From: Tupaia tana
Taxonomy: Eukaryota > Chordata > Mammalia > Scandentia > Tupaiidae
Assembly: GCA_026018925.1 (NCBI GenBank)
Contig: JAKSZU010000029.1
Location: forward strand, 11,011,378 to 11,075,377
Direction: 5' to 3'
Length of the DNA stretch: 64,000 nt
Shown here: piece after piece, positions 20,397 through 30,660 of the stretch
How positions within the stretch are numbered: the first letter of the stretch is position 1
Layout: each line of letters opens with the position of its first letter
Translations under genes and position numbers: made by a program
The notes under the pieces: generated by a model
What the model was told of the DNA's origin: nothing
What the model saw: only the letters and a program-made list of their open reading frames with translations
The model's database searches: none

Positions 20397-20843
20397 GGGA
20401 AAAGTACTCTACTTCTTAGGTGTGTTTTTACAAGAGGGCCTCATCTTCCGATCAGAGTAGGGTATATGCAGCCAGCTTGAGGTGCTTGGTTTCTCCCCAG
20501 AATCTCAGGACCAGGTGTACCTTGGGCTGGGCTGGAAGATGTAACTAAACAAAGTGATACAACTTACCTGACATGCTGTGTGTTACATAGGTCATTAAAA
20601 TGTGATAGCTCAAAGGACGCCAGGTAGTTCAAAAGCTACTGGTGAGGGGAGGTGAGCCACAGGTTCTCTGTAGCTCCATCACTTTCGCCCACTGTGGCTG
20701 GCTCTGCATTGTGGTTGGGATTCAGAGAAACCCAATGGCATGGGGCTCAGGGAAGAAGGGGATGTTCAAAAACACAAACACACCTGGAAATTTAAAGGAA
20801 GGTTGGGGGAGGTCAGATTATATACTTTTGAAAATAAAATGTA
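20397..20843. other. Unassigned stretch
   Basis: About 450 bp; no feature recognised. Confidence 0.4.
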
Positions 20844-21085
20844 TATGGTCCAGTAGGTAGCATGAAGGTAAGGCAGCTGCATGCCACATGGTCCACTGTG
20901 TGGTTTGAGTCCTGGATTGGTTGCTTGAAAATCATGCTAGACATGTATAGATGTATGCTGAAAACCAGGAGAAAAGGATGGAGGAGAAGGGAGGGCAGTA
21001 TGGTCATTTCTCCTGGGAAGTGATTTCTGTTTTTCTTTCTCTCTTATGTCTTTTGCATGCTACAGCAAAACTAAAAATAAATAAA
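20844..21085 (+). mobile_element. tRNA-derived SINE, group C
   Basis: Strongly changed head (TCCAGTAGGTAGCATGAAGG) but body GGATGGAGGAGAAGGGAGGG. Flanks AATAAAATGTATA match each other. Confidence 0.8.
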
Positions 21086-21190
21086 ATGTATAAATATTAA
21101 TTTGTCATACTTGTTATTTATCATAATTATTAAACTATTATAAGTTATAATTGTAGCAGTATTTGTTTTTGTTAAGAAAATATTGAATAG

Positions 21191-21458
21191 TGGGACCAGC
21201 AGTTACCGTAATGGCTATGTCTCTGGACTCCCATGTAATCAACCACGTTCGAGTCCCGGACCCAGTGGCTTAAACTCATGCCAGGCGTGTGTGCGTGTGT
21301 GCCCAAGATCCCGTAAGGAGAATAGAGGAGAAGGGATTGCAGTGTGGCCATCCCCCATGGTGGGTGATTTCTTGCTTTCTGTCTCTCTGTCTCTCTCTAT
21401 CTTTCTGGCGAGCGCACGCACCCTATAGCAAAAACCTCTCTCTAAAAAAAAAAAAAAA
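21191..21458 (+). mobile_element. tRNA-derived SINE, family A
   Basis: Target duplication AGAAAATATTGAATAG at both ends. Confidence 0.93.
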
Positions 21459-21479
21459 GAAAATATTGAATAGGAGGCT

Positions 21480-21517
21480 GCTTTCCCCCTTCCTCCCTCC
21501 CTCTCTGTCTCTCTCTG

Positions 21518-21582
<65 letters not shown>

Positions 21583-21640
21583 GCACGCACACCTCTGTCT
21601 CTCTCTCTGGTGAGCGCAGCCATCCTCTGGAAAAATTTTA
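21480..21640 (+). repeat. (CT)n low-complexity tract with SINE end
   Basis: About 100 bp of CTCTCT with TGTCTCTCTCTGGTGAGCGC and AGCCATCCTCTGGAAAA at the end. It is probably the 3' part of a 5'-truncated SINE whose CT tract expanded. Confidence 0.6.
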
Positions 21641-22095
21641 AAAAACAAAACTTAATCTCTGCACACAAAAGATGTTCTATTGATTAATTGCAACAAAGAA
21701 GAGTTTGTGGAGTTTTTTAAATCCATGTGTAAGCTTGGTGAGTTCTAACTTGGAATCACTGAAGGACAAACCAGGAAAGCCAAATCACACCTCTGCAATA
21801 ATCTACCCAAATGGCCAGGATGAACTGACAGGTCCTCTCATATTTGCTCTTTCTTCCAACTTAGGACCAAAAAGAGAGAGTGCCAAATATGCATCTTTAC
21901 AACAACCTCATGAGATGCTCTTCTGCTCACTCCATACCCAGCTTCCTGAAGCAGCAAGTGAACTTCCATTGGGGTGTCCCTTTCTTCTTTTCCAACATAA
22001 AGATTTCCCACTCCCCCACTGGCTTCGTGTTACTTCCAAATGATATTGAGCTACTGAGCCATACAAACATGAGGGAAATATAAAAGCACATTATC
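21641..22095. other. Unassigned stretch
   Basis: About 450 bp, possibly further old L1 sequence; not recognisable with confidence. Confidence 0.35.
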
Positions 22096-22099
22096 ACCT

Positions 22100-22385
22100 G
22101 AAACATGTGGAAGAAGTTTCTCTGAAAAGGCTACATGCTGTAGGATTCTGACATTCCAGAAAAAGAAGAGCTATGAAGACAGTTAAAAAATCAGTGGTTG
22201 ACAGGGGTTGATAGGAAGGAGTAGATAAATAGGTAGAGCACAGAGGATTTTTAGGACAGTGAAATTTGTATATTATAATGGGTGGATAGATGTCATTATA
22301 CATTTATCCCAACTCATTAGAATATACAACCCCTACAGTAAATTCTAATGTAAACTGTGGACTTTGGGTGATAATCAACTAAATA
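22100..22385 (+). mobile_element. Old L1 3' end
   Basis: GGATTCTGACATTCCAGAAA, GCACAGAGGATTTTTAGGAC, GTGAAATTTGTATATTATAA and AAACTGTGGACTTTGGGTGA are the standard order of an L1M 3' UTR. Confidence 0.75.
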
Positions 22386-22393
22386 AAAAAATG

Positions 22394-23275
22394 GAATTGT
22401 CCTGGGGGACCCCAAATCTTGGGGGGCTTGCCTACGATTACTGATTCCAAAGAACATTCTCAGAGGTACAGCAGAGAAAGATAGGTGTTTTCTTACTAGG
22501 GAACCTCCACTGATGGCCAAAAGAATGGTCTGTGCCATCATTGAATATAGGCTCAGGTTATATATGTTAAGCACAAAGCATGCAGGACCAGCAGATGGAA
22601 TAATGGTTACATCGTTGGACTCCCATGTAGTTGACTGCAGTTAGAGTCCCAAACCCAGTGACTCAAAACTCACGCTGGGCGCATGTGCATGTATGCCCAA
22701 AATCTGGAGAGAAGAATGGAGAAAGGATTGTGGCATGGCCCTCAACCCTGGGGTAGTGATTTCACACTTTCTCTCTCTGGTAAGTGTACGTACCCTATAG
22801 CAAAAATCTCTTTTTTAAAAAAAAAAAAAAGAAAAGAAAAGTTTAAAAAAAAGGCATGCATAAATCAATTAAAGACATATATTGTTTAGGAAGTTATAAT
22901 ACCAGATCAGGTTATTGAGTAACAGAATTGGCAGAGTATGTGTGGGATTTAGTGCTTCTACTTTTGTGATGTTAATGTAGAAGGAGTGTGTATACCTCCT
23001 TGAGGCATACTTCTGAACAGCCCCGGCTAGTTCCATGAGGTACGGGAACGATCACAAGAGGCTCACAAGGTTTAGCTGGGCTAGCAGCCAGATCTCAAGG
23101 AAATAGGTGAAAGAGGGAAGGGGGTAGGAGGGCTCAAGGTAAGGAGCTTACCCTCAGGAGGCAATCCATTTAAAGGAAAAGTTGGGCCAAAGTTGAGAGG
23201 GCTTCCTGGATGTCATAATCCAGGTTGCCTTGAATATATGCACCAAGGTCTTAGAGATTTCAGAATTTAAAGATG
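22394..23275. other. Unassigned, possible LTR remnant split by a SINE
   Basis: Starts TGTCCTGGGGGACCCC and is GC-balanced, unlike its surroundings. The paired end and a family match were not found, so this is only a suspicion. Confidence 0.2.
22584..22850 (+). mobile_element. tRNA-derived SINE, family A, diverged
   Basis: Starts GGACCAGCAGATGGAATAAT; flanked by GCATGCA on both sides. Confidence 0.87.
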
Positions 23276-23281
23276 AAACAT

Positions 23282-23513
23282 GGGGCCAGTATGTGGCATA
23301 GTGGTTAAGGCACTGGATTCTCACATGGTCAACCGTGATTCAAGGGCTGGACCTGGCGACTTGAAAGCATGTGCATGAGTGCCCAAAAATCCCAGGAGAA
23401 TGGAAAAGCAAGGCTATTGGCCATCCCCTCTGGAGAGTGATTTCTCACTTTTCCTGTCTGTCCTGCAAGGACACACATCCTGTGGCAAAAAGTGTAGGGG
23501 ACAAAAAAAAGGA
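23282..23513 (+). mobile_element. tRNA-derived SINE, group C
   Basis: GGCCAGTATGTGGCATAGTG head and GGCCATCCCCTCTGGAGAGT body, with TCCTGTGGCAAAAAG at the end. Confidence 0.85.
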
Positions 23514-23532
23514 AGATGAAACTTCCAAATGA

Positions 23533-23715
23533 GGGACCAGTCTGTGGCATGGTGATTAAGGTGGCTGGCTCCCACATGGCCATACCTGATGGCTTGAAAA
23601 ATATGCTAGTTGTAGCCATTCCTCATGGAAGGGGAGGTGTTTTTTTTTACCTTCCCTCCCTCTTTCTCACTCCAGTGAGTGCATGCATCCTCTGTTAAGC
23701 TAAAAATTAAGAAGA
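23533..23715 (+). mobile_element. tRNA-derived SINE, group C, internally deleted
   Basis: Lacks most of the B-box to body region; GGGACCAGTCTGTGGCATGG head and CTCCAGTGAGTGCATGCATC end remain. Confidence 0.75.
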
Positions 23716-23883
23716 ATCATTCTGCCGTCTTTCTGGGAGAGGAGGAGGGCCAAGCATCTGTCCTACTTTTTCTCAGCTGCCTTCAACTCAAAATAATTCT
23801 TATGTCACAGTGGTATATTTTAAGATGGCAAATCATGAGCCTTTTCAACTATAAATTCAAAGCTGTTCTAAAAATAAAGTATA

Positions 23884-24118
23884 CTGGGCCAGCACCACAG
23901 CTTGGTAGTTAAGGGAGCTGGATCTCACAGTCAATGTTGGCTTGAATCCTGGCCTAGTGGCTTGAAAAACACAGTCAGTGTGTGTGCATGTGCAAAATTA
24001 TGATGGGTGGAGAGGTGGAGAAGGACTACAGTGTGACCATGCCTCATTGGATTGGAGCGTTCTTCCACTCTTTCTCTCCCTTTCTGGTGAGTACATGTAC
24101 TCCCTGACAATTAAAAAT
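23884..24118 (+). mobile_element. tRNA-derived SINE, group C
   Basis: TGGGCCAGCACCACAGCTTG head, GGTGGAGAAGGACTACAGTG body, CTGGTGAGTACATGTACTCC end. Flanks (AAAGTATACTG / AAAGTGTATTT) are weakly similar. Confidence 0.75.
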
Positions 24119-24522
24119 GTAAAGTGTATTTTAAAATCTAGGTGCAAATGGTAGGGTGCTGCTGCATGTTACTAGAGCCACATGAAGCTCCAGGTTTGGA
24201 CCATGAGGCAGTCTAAACATTCTGGGTGCTGTGGCATACACGTGGTCTTAGCTAACTTAAAAGGCTAGAGTGGAATAACATCACTGCATGGTTATATCCT
24301 GTCGAACTATCTATTCCTCTCCCTCCCTCTCATCAAAAGAAAAAAAGAGAAGCCTATTACTATTAGACAGCCCTTGCTGGGATGCAGGATAAACCACCCC
24401 AAAATATGAGTACAGATGACCAGAATATGCCATTTGATAATAAATTACATACTCTGGTATACTTTAAGCTTGCTGTTCTGTAACCACATGAATAGCTCTG
24501 AAAACTTGACCTCTTCTTCTTT
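24119..24522. other. Unassigned, maybe one very old SINE
   Basis: 24,130-24,345 has a SINE-like layout (head, CTCTCCCTCCCTCTC tract, A-rich end), but the tRNA boxes are not readable. Confidence 0.3.
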
Positions 24523-24786
24523 TTTTTCTTTTCTTTTTTTTTTTTTTTTTTTTTTTTTTTGAGAGGATTTTGCTATAGGGCGTGTGCGCCTGCCAGAGAG
24601 AGACAGAGAGACAGAAAGCGAGAAATCACCCCCCAGTGATGGTGGCCATGACGCAATCCCTTCTCCTACATTATCCTCTTGGGATCCTGGGCACGCATGC
24701 ACACGCGCCTGGCGTGAATCCAAGCCGGACCACGGTCGACTACATGAGAGTACAGCAACATAGCCATTATGCCAACTGCTGGTCCC
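24523..24786 (-). mobile_element. tRNA-derived SINE, family A
   Basis: Long poly-T tail; GAGAGGATTTTGCTATAGGG. A small deletion removes the region just 3' of the B-box. Confidence 0.9.
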
Positions 24787-24885
24787 TTCTAAACAACATT
24801 TACATCTATAAAGGAAACCTACATTAGTAAAAGTGTCTGTATCAAGAAGATGGCTGCTCCAGAAAAGACTTATCACCTGAGAATT

Positions 24886-25138
24886 TTTTTTTTCCTTAGG
24901 TTTTTGTTCTAGGGTGTGTGTTCTCACCAGAGACATAGGGAAAGTGAGAAATCACCCCCCCAGGGGTGATGGCCATACCACAGTTCCTTCTCTTCCATTC
25001 TTTTCTTCAGATTTTGAGCATGCATGGCACAAGCACCCAGAATGATTTTCAAGCCAACAGGTCCAGGAATTGAACCATGAACCTCAGTCAGCCATGTGGG
25101 AGTTCAGTGCCTTCACCAACACACCACTTGCTGGCCCC
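24886..25138 (-). mobile_element. tRNA-derived SINE, group A/C
   Basis: GGTTTTTGTTCTAGGGTGTG left; CACTTGCTGGCCCC right; flanks ACCTGAGAA / ATCTGAGAA. Confidence 0.85.
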
Positions 25139-25149
25139 ATCTGAGAAAC

Positions 25150-25470
25150 TTATGTGCATGCCAAGACAATCTTTATTCACCATACATTTTCTCCTCTCAC
25201 TCTCCCATAACTTCATTACCCACAGAAACCCCAAGTCCTTAATCCTTACTGTAGTTCAAGATGCTATGTAAGTTTCAATAATCTGGCCCTTTTCAACTCT
25301 CATATTTTGTGAGACTCCTATGTGCATGTACATAATAAGATGTTATTTCTCTTGTTGATGTCTTATATGTATTTAATTCTAGCCTGGCCAAAACATCTAG
25401 ATGAGGCAAGGAAAGCCATTTTTCCATCCCCTATGCCCTTTTCTAGACAAGTGAAGGAATTTGTCAGGGC
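25150..25470 (+). mobile_element. LTR fossil, probably ERVL class
   Basis: TTTTGTGAGACTCCTATGTG, GTACATAATAAGATGTTATT, CTCTTGTTGATGTCTTATAT and TTTAATTCTAGCCTGGCCAA are the R-U5 layout of ERVL-like LTRs. The element is broken and old. Confidence 0.45.
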
Positions 25471-25540
25471 TTTTCAGAATTAAACTTCTATAAATACTTG
25501 CTAATATATCCTTCCAACTTTTTTGTTTTAACCTTAGGCT

Positions 25541-25734
25541 CTTTTTTTTTTTTAAAGATTTAATTAAATTAAATTAATTAATTTTAATTTAACCAGAGAG
25601 GGACACAGTGAGAGCAAGAAAAAGAGAGAGGGAGACAGAAAGTGAGAAAGCAAGCTACCAGGTCCAGGACTCAAACCATGGTTGGCCAAGTGGGAGTCCA
25701 GCACCCTTAACCACCACACTACCTGCCGGCCCCA
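25541..25734 (-). mobile_element. tRNA-derived SINE, family B
   Basis: AATTTAACCAGAGAGGGACA, CAAGCTACCAGGTCCAGG, CCTGCCGGCCCC. ATCCTTCCAAC occurs on both sides, about 30 bp to the left and at the right junction. Confidence 0.88.
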
Positions 25735-26246
25735 ACATCCTTCCAACATTTTAACCTGACATTCATTCTTTATTTCACTACACAAATTTCCCAGTGGATG
25801 CTTCCAGTAACTATTATCTCTTGACATGAACACCGATGACTACTCTGATAAAAATCCTACATCCCATTTACCATCTCCTGGACATACTAGAAGTAGTCTG
25901 AGTAAGTGACTCATATTTGGTTCTGAAGACAGTCATCTTTTCCTGGTTCCTGACACCAGAATATTTATTCCTCTCTTTATGAATGTGGAATGCTCCTCCA
26001 CAGTACTGTTTGCCAGCTCTCTCCCATCATCTGTCTAGGTCTTAAATTTGAAGCATGTTATAGCTAAACCCTGGGCCCTAGGAAGAGTTCCAGGTTGAGG
26101 CCTGGGTTATCTAAGTGGAAGGCAGGCCACTGGCAGGTGCAGAAGGCAGAAAGGACTGTCTAAAGTTTTCTCCTCTTGCTGGGTTCCAACAGCTTCAAAT
26201 TTAAACACAAAGACTACCGTCTACAGATTTATTTTTTAAATTTGCA
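25735..26246. other. Unassigned stretch
   Basis: About 510 bp of unique-looking sequence with no gene signature. Confidence 0.4.
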
Positions 26247-26247
26247 A

Positions 26248-26400
26248 GGGCACCAGATGGCATGATGGTTAAGGTGCTGGACTCACACATGGCCTCGGGT
26301 GCCAGACCTGGCAACTTGTTTTCTCATTTTCTCTTTCTGGTGAGCCACACTCTACAGCAAATTAAAAAATAATAGATAAAATGAAATAATGCTTCAAACA
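26248..26400 (+). mobile_element. tRNA-derived SINE, group B/C
   Basis: GGCACCAGATGGCATGATGG head; TTTCTGGTGAGCCACACTC end; the middle is shortened. Confidence 0.75.
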
Positions 26401-26404
26401 AAAA

Positions 26405-26612
26405 TAATAGGGGACATGTGCTCATCAGAAAGAGAGAGAAAGTGAGAAAGTCCCTCCTGGGGGGATGACCAAGCTGCAATTCCTTCTCCTCTATTCCCCT
26501 CAGGGGATTTTGGGCATAGACACAAAACATGAGTGTGGCATTTTTCAAGCTGCTATGTACAGGTCTCAAACAGCACAATGGGCTATGTGAGATTCAGCTG
26601 CCTAATTATTTA
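26405..26612 (-). mobile_element. tRNA-derived SINE, group C
   Basis: GGGGACATGTGCTCATCAGA left, then GGGGGGATGACCAAGCTGCA. Placed tail to tail with the previous SINE. Confidence 0.75.
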
Positions 26613-27082
26613 TGAAAACTGAAACTGACCACATCTCTTTGTTCTAAAATTTCTCCAAGATAAATTTTTTGAAAGAGACATGCCAATTAATAGGCAGTTC
26701 ATGTTGCTAAAGAAAACTGCTCTGGTCAAGTGACTGAGACATTGCTTACATCCTGACTCTAACAGAGCATCATGTGAACATATAGCAAAACTTTAAGCTG
26801 AGACATTCTTTTCTGCTGAGTTTTTTTGAGACAAAGTCTTATACTTTCAACCAATTACTAACTTAAGAATTTCTAAACCCACCTACAACCTGTAAGCCCA
26901 CGTTTGGGGCTGGGTCAATATGAAAAGTCCCTGTGTTAATTCAGCTTTGCTTATATCTCATGCTCTCGGAACTAAATAAAAGAGTTAGTGCATATAAGGC
27001 CCCTGGAACAATTTCTCAGGGCTACCAGAGATTGTGTTCATAGGCCATAGTCACTCATGATTTTGCTATGAAAATAACTTGT
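26613..27082. other. Unassigned, possible LTR remnant
   Basis: GGAACTAAATAAAAGAGTTA near 26,970 could be an LTR polyadenylation region, but no ends or family were recognised. Confidence 0.2.
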
Positions 27083-27095
27083 GAAATATTTTTTA

Positions 27096-27356
27096 GGGAC
27101 CAGCAGTTAGCGTAATGGCTATGTTGCTGGACTCCCATGTAGTCGACCGCGGTTCGCGTCCTGGACCCGGTGGCTTAAACTCACGCTGGGCGCGTGTGGG
27201 TGCGTGCCCAAGATCCCAAGAGGAGAATGGAGGAGAAGGGATTGCGGCGTGGCCATCCCCCCTGGGGGGTGATTTCTCGCTTTCTGTCTCTCTATCTCTC
27301 TCTGTCTGGCGAGCGCACGGGCCCTATAGCAAAAATCCCCCCCCCCCAAAAAAAAA
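27096..27356 (+). mobile_element. tRNA-derived SINE, family A, near consensus
   Basis: Target duplication GAAATATTTTTTA at 27,083 and 27,357. A C-run replaces the usual AAACCTCTCC end. Confidence 0.95.
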
Positions 27357-27369
27357 GAAATATTTTTTA

Positions 27370-27536
27370 AAGAATTATTTAATTTATTTATTCACTCATT
27401 TATTTTAACATGACTAGAAGGAGATACAGAGAGAGAGAGGGTGAGTGAGAATGTAAGCCACCAGGTCCAGGACTCAAACCATGGTCTGCCATATGGGAGT
27501 GCTCAGCACCTAGCCATAGCACCACCTACTGGCCCC
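27370..27536 (-). mobile_element. tRNA-derived SINE, family B
   Basis: ATTTTAACATGACTAGAAGG left; CACCACCTACTGGCCCCC right. It follows the previous SINE directly. Confidence 0.85.
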
Positions 27537-27842
27537 CTTTTAAAAGATTTTTTAGTGTTTGATTACTTCTGCTAACATTCCCAAAGGATGAAAATATTAT
27601 GCTTATTTTATCCAAAAATCCAATGGGATAGAACAATTTGAAAGACCTTAGAAAATAATTTACTTGTAGGTCTTTGTTGAATGAGTATCTTCCCTCTATT
27701 GGAAAAGCCTACTGTGTATAATATCATTGTTTGGGGAGGTAGGGTAGCACAGGGAATTTTCTATGTTTAGTAAAATTGGACAGGAGGTTAAAAAAATAAA
27801 AAGGTTGAGAAAAATTGGTTTGCCTATTGGTCTCCTAATTTT
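27537..27842. other. Unassigned flank of the half-LINE
   Basis: AT-rich sequence with no recognised feature. It ends with the AAGATTGAAACTA target repeat. Confidence 0.4.
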
Positions 27843-27855
27843 AAGATTGAAACTA
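27843..27855. repeat. Left target-site duplication of half-LINE 1
   Basis: AAGATTGAAACTA, identical to the 13 bases after the A-tail at 30,075-30,087. Confidence 0.9.
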
Positions 27856-28071
27856 GCCTTCCTTCAGAGGATTCTGCATGGCTACTGGGAACTAGATATT
27901 TTACGGGACAGGAGAAATGAAGATTTTCTACTCATAATTCAGCCTCCAGCAAGCAAAGCTAGTGTGCGATCACAACAGAACAGCAAACAGATTCTAGAAC
28001 ACCTCTGTCTGCTTGCTCCTGAACATTGAGGCTCAAATTCAAGAATTTGAAAGAAACACACCATCCAGCAG

Positions 28072-29070
28072 ATGACAAGAAATCACCGTCGGATCACGAG
28101 AAATATGGGAAAACGAGAAAATACCTCTACTCCAATGGAAAAGAGTAACTCTCCTTCATCCACAAGCAGTTCGGTGAAAGTCATGGAAATGTCTGATAAG
28201 GAATTTAGAGCATTCATAATGTCGAAGCTAACAGAGATGGAAGAAAAGAGAGATAATGAACTGCTAAAGAGAAAGGAGAAAGAAGTTGCCGAGTTCCAGA
28301 TGAGGAAATTCTTGCAAGATCTAAAAGAGGAATTACACACTTTACAAAAGACTCAAACGGAACTGCTAGAGATGAAGTCTATAATACAAGAAGTCAAAAT
28401 CTCCCTTGAAAGTATTAAAAGCAGACTAGATCATTCAGAAAATAGAATCTCAGATGTAGAAGAGAAAATGGCTGGCTTAGAAAAATCCACCACGAAGACT
28501 GAGAAAATGGTCCAAAAATTTGAGAATGACATGCGAGAAGTACTGGATACCATCAAACGTCCAAATATCTGGATAATTGGCATTCCAGAAGGTGAAGAGA
28601 CCCATAAAGGCACTGATAATCTATTCCATGAAATCCTGCAAGAAAACTTTCCAAACCTAGAGAGGCATTTGAAGATCCAGTCCCAGGAAATACAAAGGAC
28701 CCCAAATAAAATCAACCCAAGAAGATCTTCTCCAAGACACATTATAGCCAGGTTGACCAAAGCCGCAGACAAAGACAAGATACTAAGATTGGCAAGAGAG
28801 AAACATCAAGTTACCTACAAAGGACATCCCATCAGGCTAACAGCAGATCTCTCATTGGAAACAATGCGAGCGAGGAGAGAATGGGAAAATATATTCAAAG
28901 TGTTACGAGAGAAGCAATTTCAGCCAAGAATACTGTACCCGGCAAGATTATCTTTCAGGTGGAAAGAAAAGACAAGAACATTCTCAGATAAACAAAACCT
29001 GAAAGAATTTACCAGCACCAGACCAGATCTCCAAGAAGTCCTCAAGGGTGTGTTGTATCAAGAAAATTAA
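28072..29070 (+). CDS. L1-type ORF1 protein of a half-LINE, intact
   Basis: This 332-residue protein is nearly the length of human L1 ORF1p (338). Residues 1-40 are a basic, serine-rich head. About 45-160 is a charged heptad-rich coiled coil that should form trimers. About 162-255 is the RRM, with RPNIWIIGIPE (163-173) in the place of human RPNLRLIGVPE. About 256-332 is the C-terminal domain, with IRLTADLS (254-261), the REK motif (242-244) just before it, and FQPRILYPARLSF (283-295). The family binds L1 RNA and forms cytoplasmic RNPs. The uninterrupted frame suggests recent selection or recent insertion. The arginine of the human RRM strand is tryptophan here. The start is the first ATG matching the second copy. 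Confidence 0.92.
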   Translation: MTRNHRRITRNMGKRENTSTPMEKSNSPSSTSSSVKVMEMSDKEFRAFIMSKLTEMEEKRDNELLKRKEKEVAEFQMRKFLQDLKEELHTLQKTQTELLEMKSIIQEVKISLESIKSRLDHSENRISDVEEKMAGLEKSTTKTEKMVQKFENDMREVLDTIKRPNIWIIGIPEGEETHKGTDNLFHEILQENFPNLERHLKIQSQEIQRTPNKINPRRSSPRHIIARLTKAADKDKILRLAREKHQVTYKGHPIRLTADLSLETMRARREWENIFKVLREKQFQPRILYPARLSFRWKEKTRTFSDKQNLKEFTSTRPDLQEVLKGVLYQEN

Positions 29071-30074
29071 ACACAGACACATGGAAATAAGAGTCCAAAA
29101 ACTATGAAAGTGGCCAACTTAATCATAGGGACAAGTCTGGAGTTGAATATTATATCCCAGAATTTAATCAGGAAAATTGAACCAGAACAGAAGATAAAAG
29201 TACATGAGACTGATAGGTTCATGCACCTACCATTTGAACAGAATCCTAACTTGTTTCCTGGCTTTAAGCAAAGTTCCTTGGCACTTCTTTGAGTTAAGTT
29301 AAAACTGGTTTTCTTAGTAGTAATGAGTGAACTCACCAATGAAAGTAGTTAGATTATGTAGGAAATTGTGTGATCAATGCAACGTGGGTGGGAAGGGAAT
29401 GAAGGACAATTGTAGACACCAGAGGTGGTGTGAGAGGAGGGTGGGAAGGGACAGAGGGTCAGAAGGAGGGGTGGAAGTAATTCTAGGAACTAGTAATGGA
29501 AAATTTTTTGTAATGTGCATGATTGTGTCACTATGCAGTGTGTACTGGATGGGAGATTGCATTTTGTATGCTGTGATGAAGCTTAGGGAAGGAATGTAAA
29601 TTGAGTTACAAAAAGAAAAAAGTTTCAGAAAAAAATATATATCTATTCAATGACTGCAGTAGGATATGTAGCCCCAGCTAGGTGCTACTTTATAGGATGC
29701 ATAAAGTAAGACTTGTGTTCATGGAAATGTGTGTATCACGTGTGTTTGCTATGAGGGTATTTGGATTGATTAGGATCTTTGGCGACACAATAAAATGTGA
29801 GGAGAAAACAGTATAGAAAGTAAACATAGATACCAGAGACAGTGTGGGAGGAGAGTGGGAGATGGGAGAGGGTAGGAGATAGGGAATCAAGGATGGGGGG
29901 GAAAAAGGCAAAACATACAGAAGACAAGAAATGGAAGATCATTTGCTGACAATAACAAGTTTGTTGATGTGCTTGATTGAGACAATATGTAATGTACTTT
30001 GGATGGAAAATCTCATTTTGTATGCTGTAATGATGTTCAGTGAATGAATGCAAATAAATAAATTGAAAAAAAAA
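29071..30074 (+). other. 3' region of half-LINE 1, with internal duplication
   Basis: The module ending ATTTTGTATGCTGTGATGA (unit 1, about 29,327-29,620) is repeated in diverged form (unit 2, about 29,640-30,066, ending ATTTTGTATGCTGTAATGAT). Each unit contains a G-rich purine tract (GTGGGAGGAGAGTGGGAG) and a short A-rich end. Copy 2 of the element has one such unit. This is the part the L1 reverse transcriptase must recognise. Confidence 0.75.
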
Positions 30075-30087
30075 AAGATTGAAACTA
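30075..30087. repeat. Right target-site duplication of half-LINE 1
   Basis: AAGATTGAAACTA directly after the A-tail; the first A bases are ambiguous with the tail. Confidence 0.9.
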
Positions 30088-30132
30088 AACTTCACAGTAA
30101 AATATCAAATGTACAAAAAGTACGAAAGTTTT

Positions 30133-30392
30133 GGGACCAGCAGATGGCTAAATGGTTATGTTGCTGGACTTCCACGTAGTCGACCACAGGCAATTTGAGT
30201 CCCGGACCTAGTGGCTTAAAACTCACACTGGGTGCATGTGTATGCATGCCCCAAACCCTGAGAGAATGGAGAAGGTATTGCAACGTGGACATCTTTCCAG
30301 GGGATGATTTCTCACTTTCTGTCTGTGTCTCCAGCAAGTGCCCAATCCCTATAGCAAAAATCTGTCTTTAAAAAAAAAAAAAAAAAAAAAAA
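30133..30392 (+). mobile_element. tRNA-derived SINE, family A
   Basis: TGGGACCAGCAGATGGCTAA head, 5-bp insertion before the B-box, tail of about 24 A. Flanks AAAAGTACGAAA / AAAAGTACAAAA. Confidence 0.9.
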
Positions 30393-30442
30393 GTACAAAA
30401 ATACATAACAAAATGAGTTGCTTCTTTTAAAAATTACCTCCC

Positions 30443-30660
30443 CCGGCCAGCAGGTAGTGTGGTGGTTAAGGGCCCAGGACTCCCACATGGCCAACCATGG
30501 TTTGAGTCCCAAACCTAGGAGTTTGCTTTCTCACTTTCCCTCTCTCTCTCTCTCTCACTTTGTCCCTCTCTGGTCAAGTACACACGCACACACACACACA
30601 CACACACACACGCATATATAATAAATAAATAAAGCTAAATACAAGTTTAAAATAAAATTT
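30443..30660 (+). mobile_element. tRNA-derived SINE, family B, with (CA)n
   Basis: GGCCAGCAGGTAGTGTGGTG head. A CA microsatellite of about 30 bp at 30,582-30,611 interrupts the usual TCAAATTAAA end. Confidence 0.88.

Larger units (their letters stand above)
27856..30074 (+). mobile_element. Half-LINE (HAL1-type), complete insertion
   Basis: A 2.2-kb element with a short 5' region (27,856-28,071), an intact L1-like ORF1 (28,072-29,070), and a 1-kb noncoding 3' region ending in an A-tail. Exact 13-bp target duplications prove it inserted as one unit. There is no ORF2 (endonuclease, reverse transcriptase) and no space for one. A second copy at 37.2 kb has the same junction from ORF1 into 3' region, so the missing ORF2 is a family trait and not a local deletion. 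HAL1 elements are known placental L1 derivatives that must borrow L1 ORF2 protein. The 5' region is shorter than in copy 2. Confidence 0.88.

Noticed and set aside
21480-21640. Arg-Glu repeat proteins from the CT-rich tract
   Set aside because: Low-complexity DNA; both strands give long simple-repeat frames without meaning.
27856-30074. Explanation of the half-LINE as an ordinary L1 that lost ORF2 by deletion
   Set aside because: The independent copy at 37.2 kb has the same ORF1 to 3' region junction and different target repeats.
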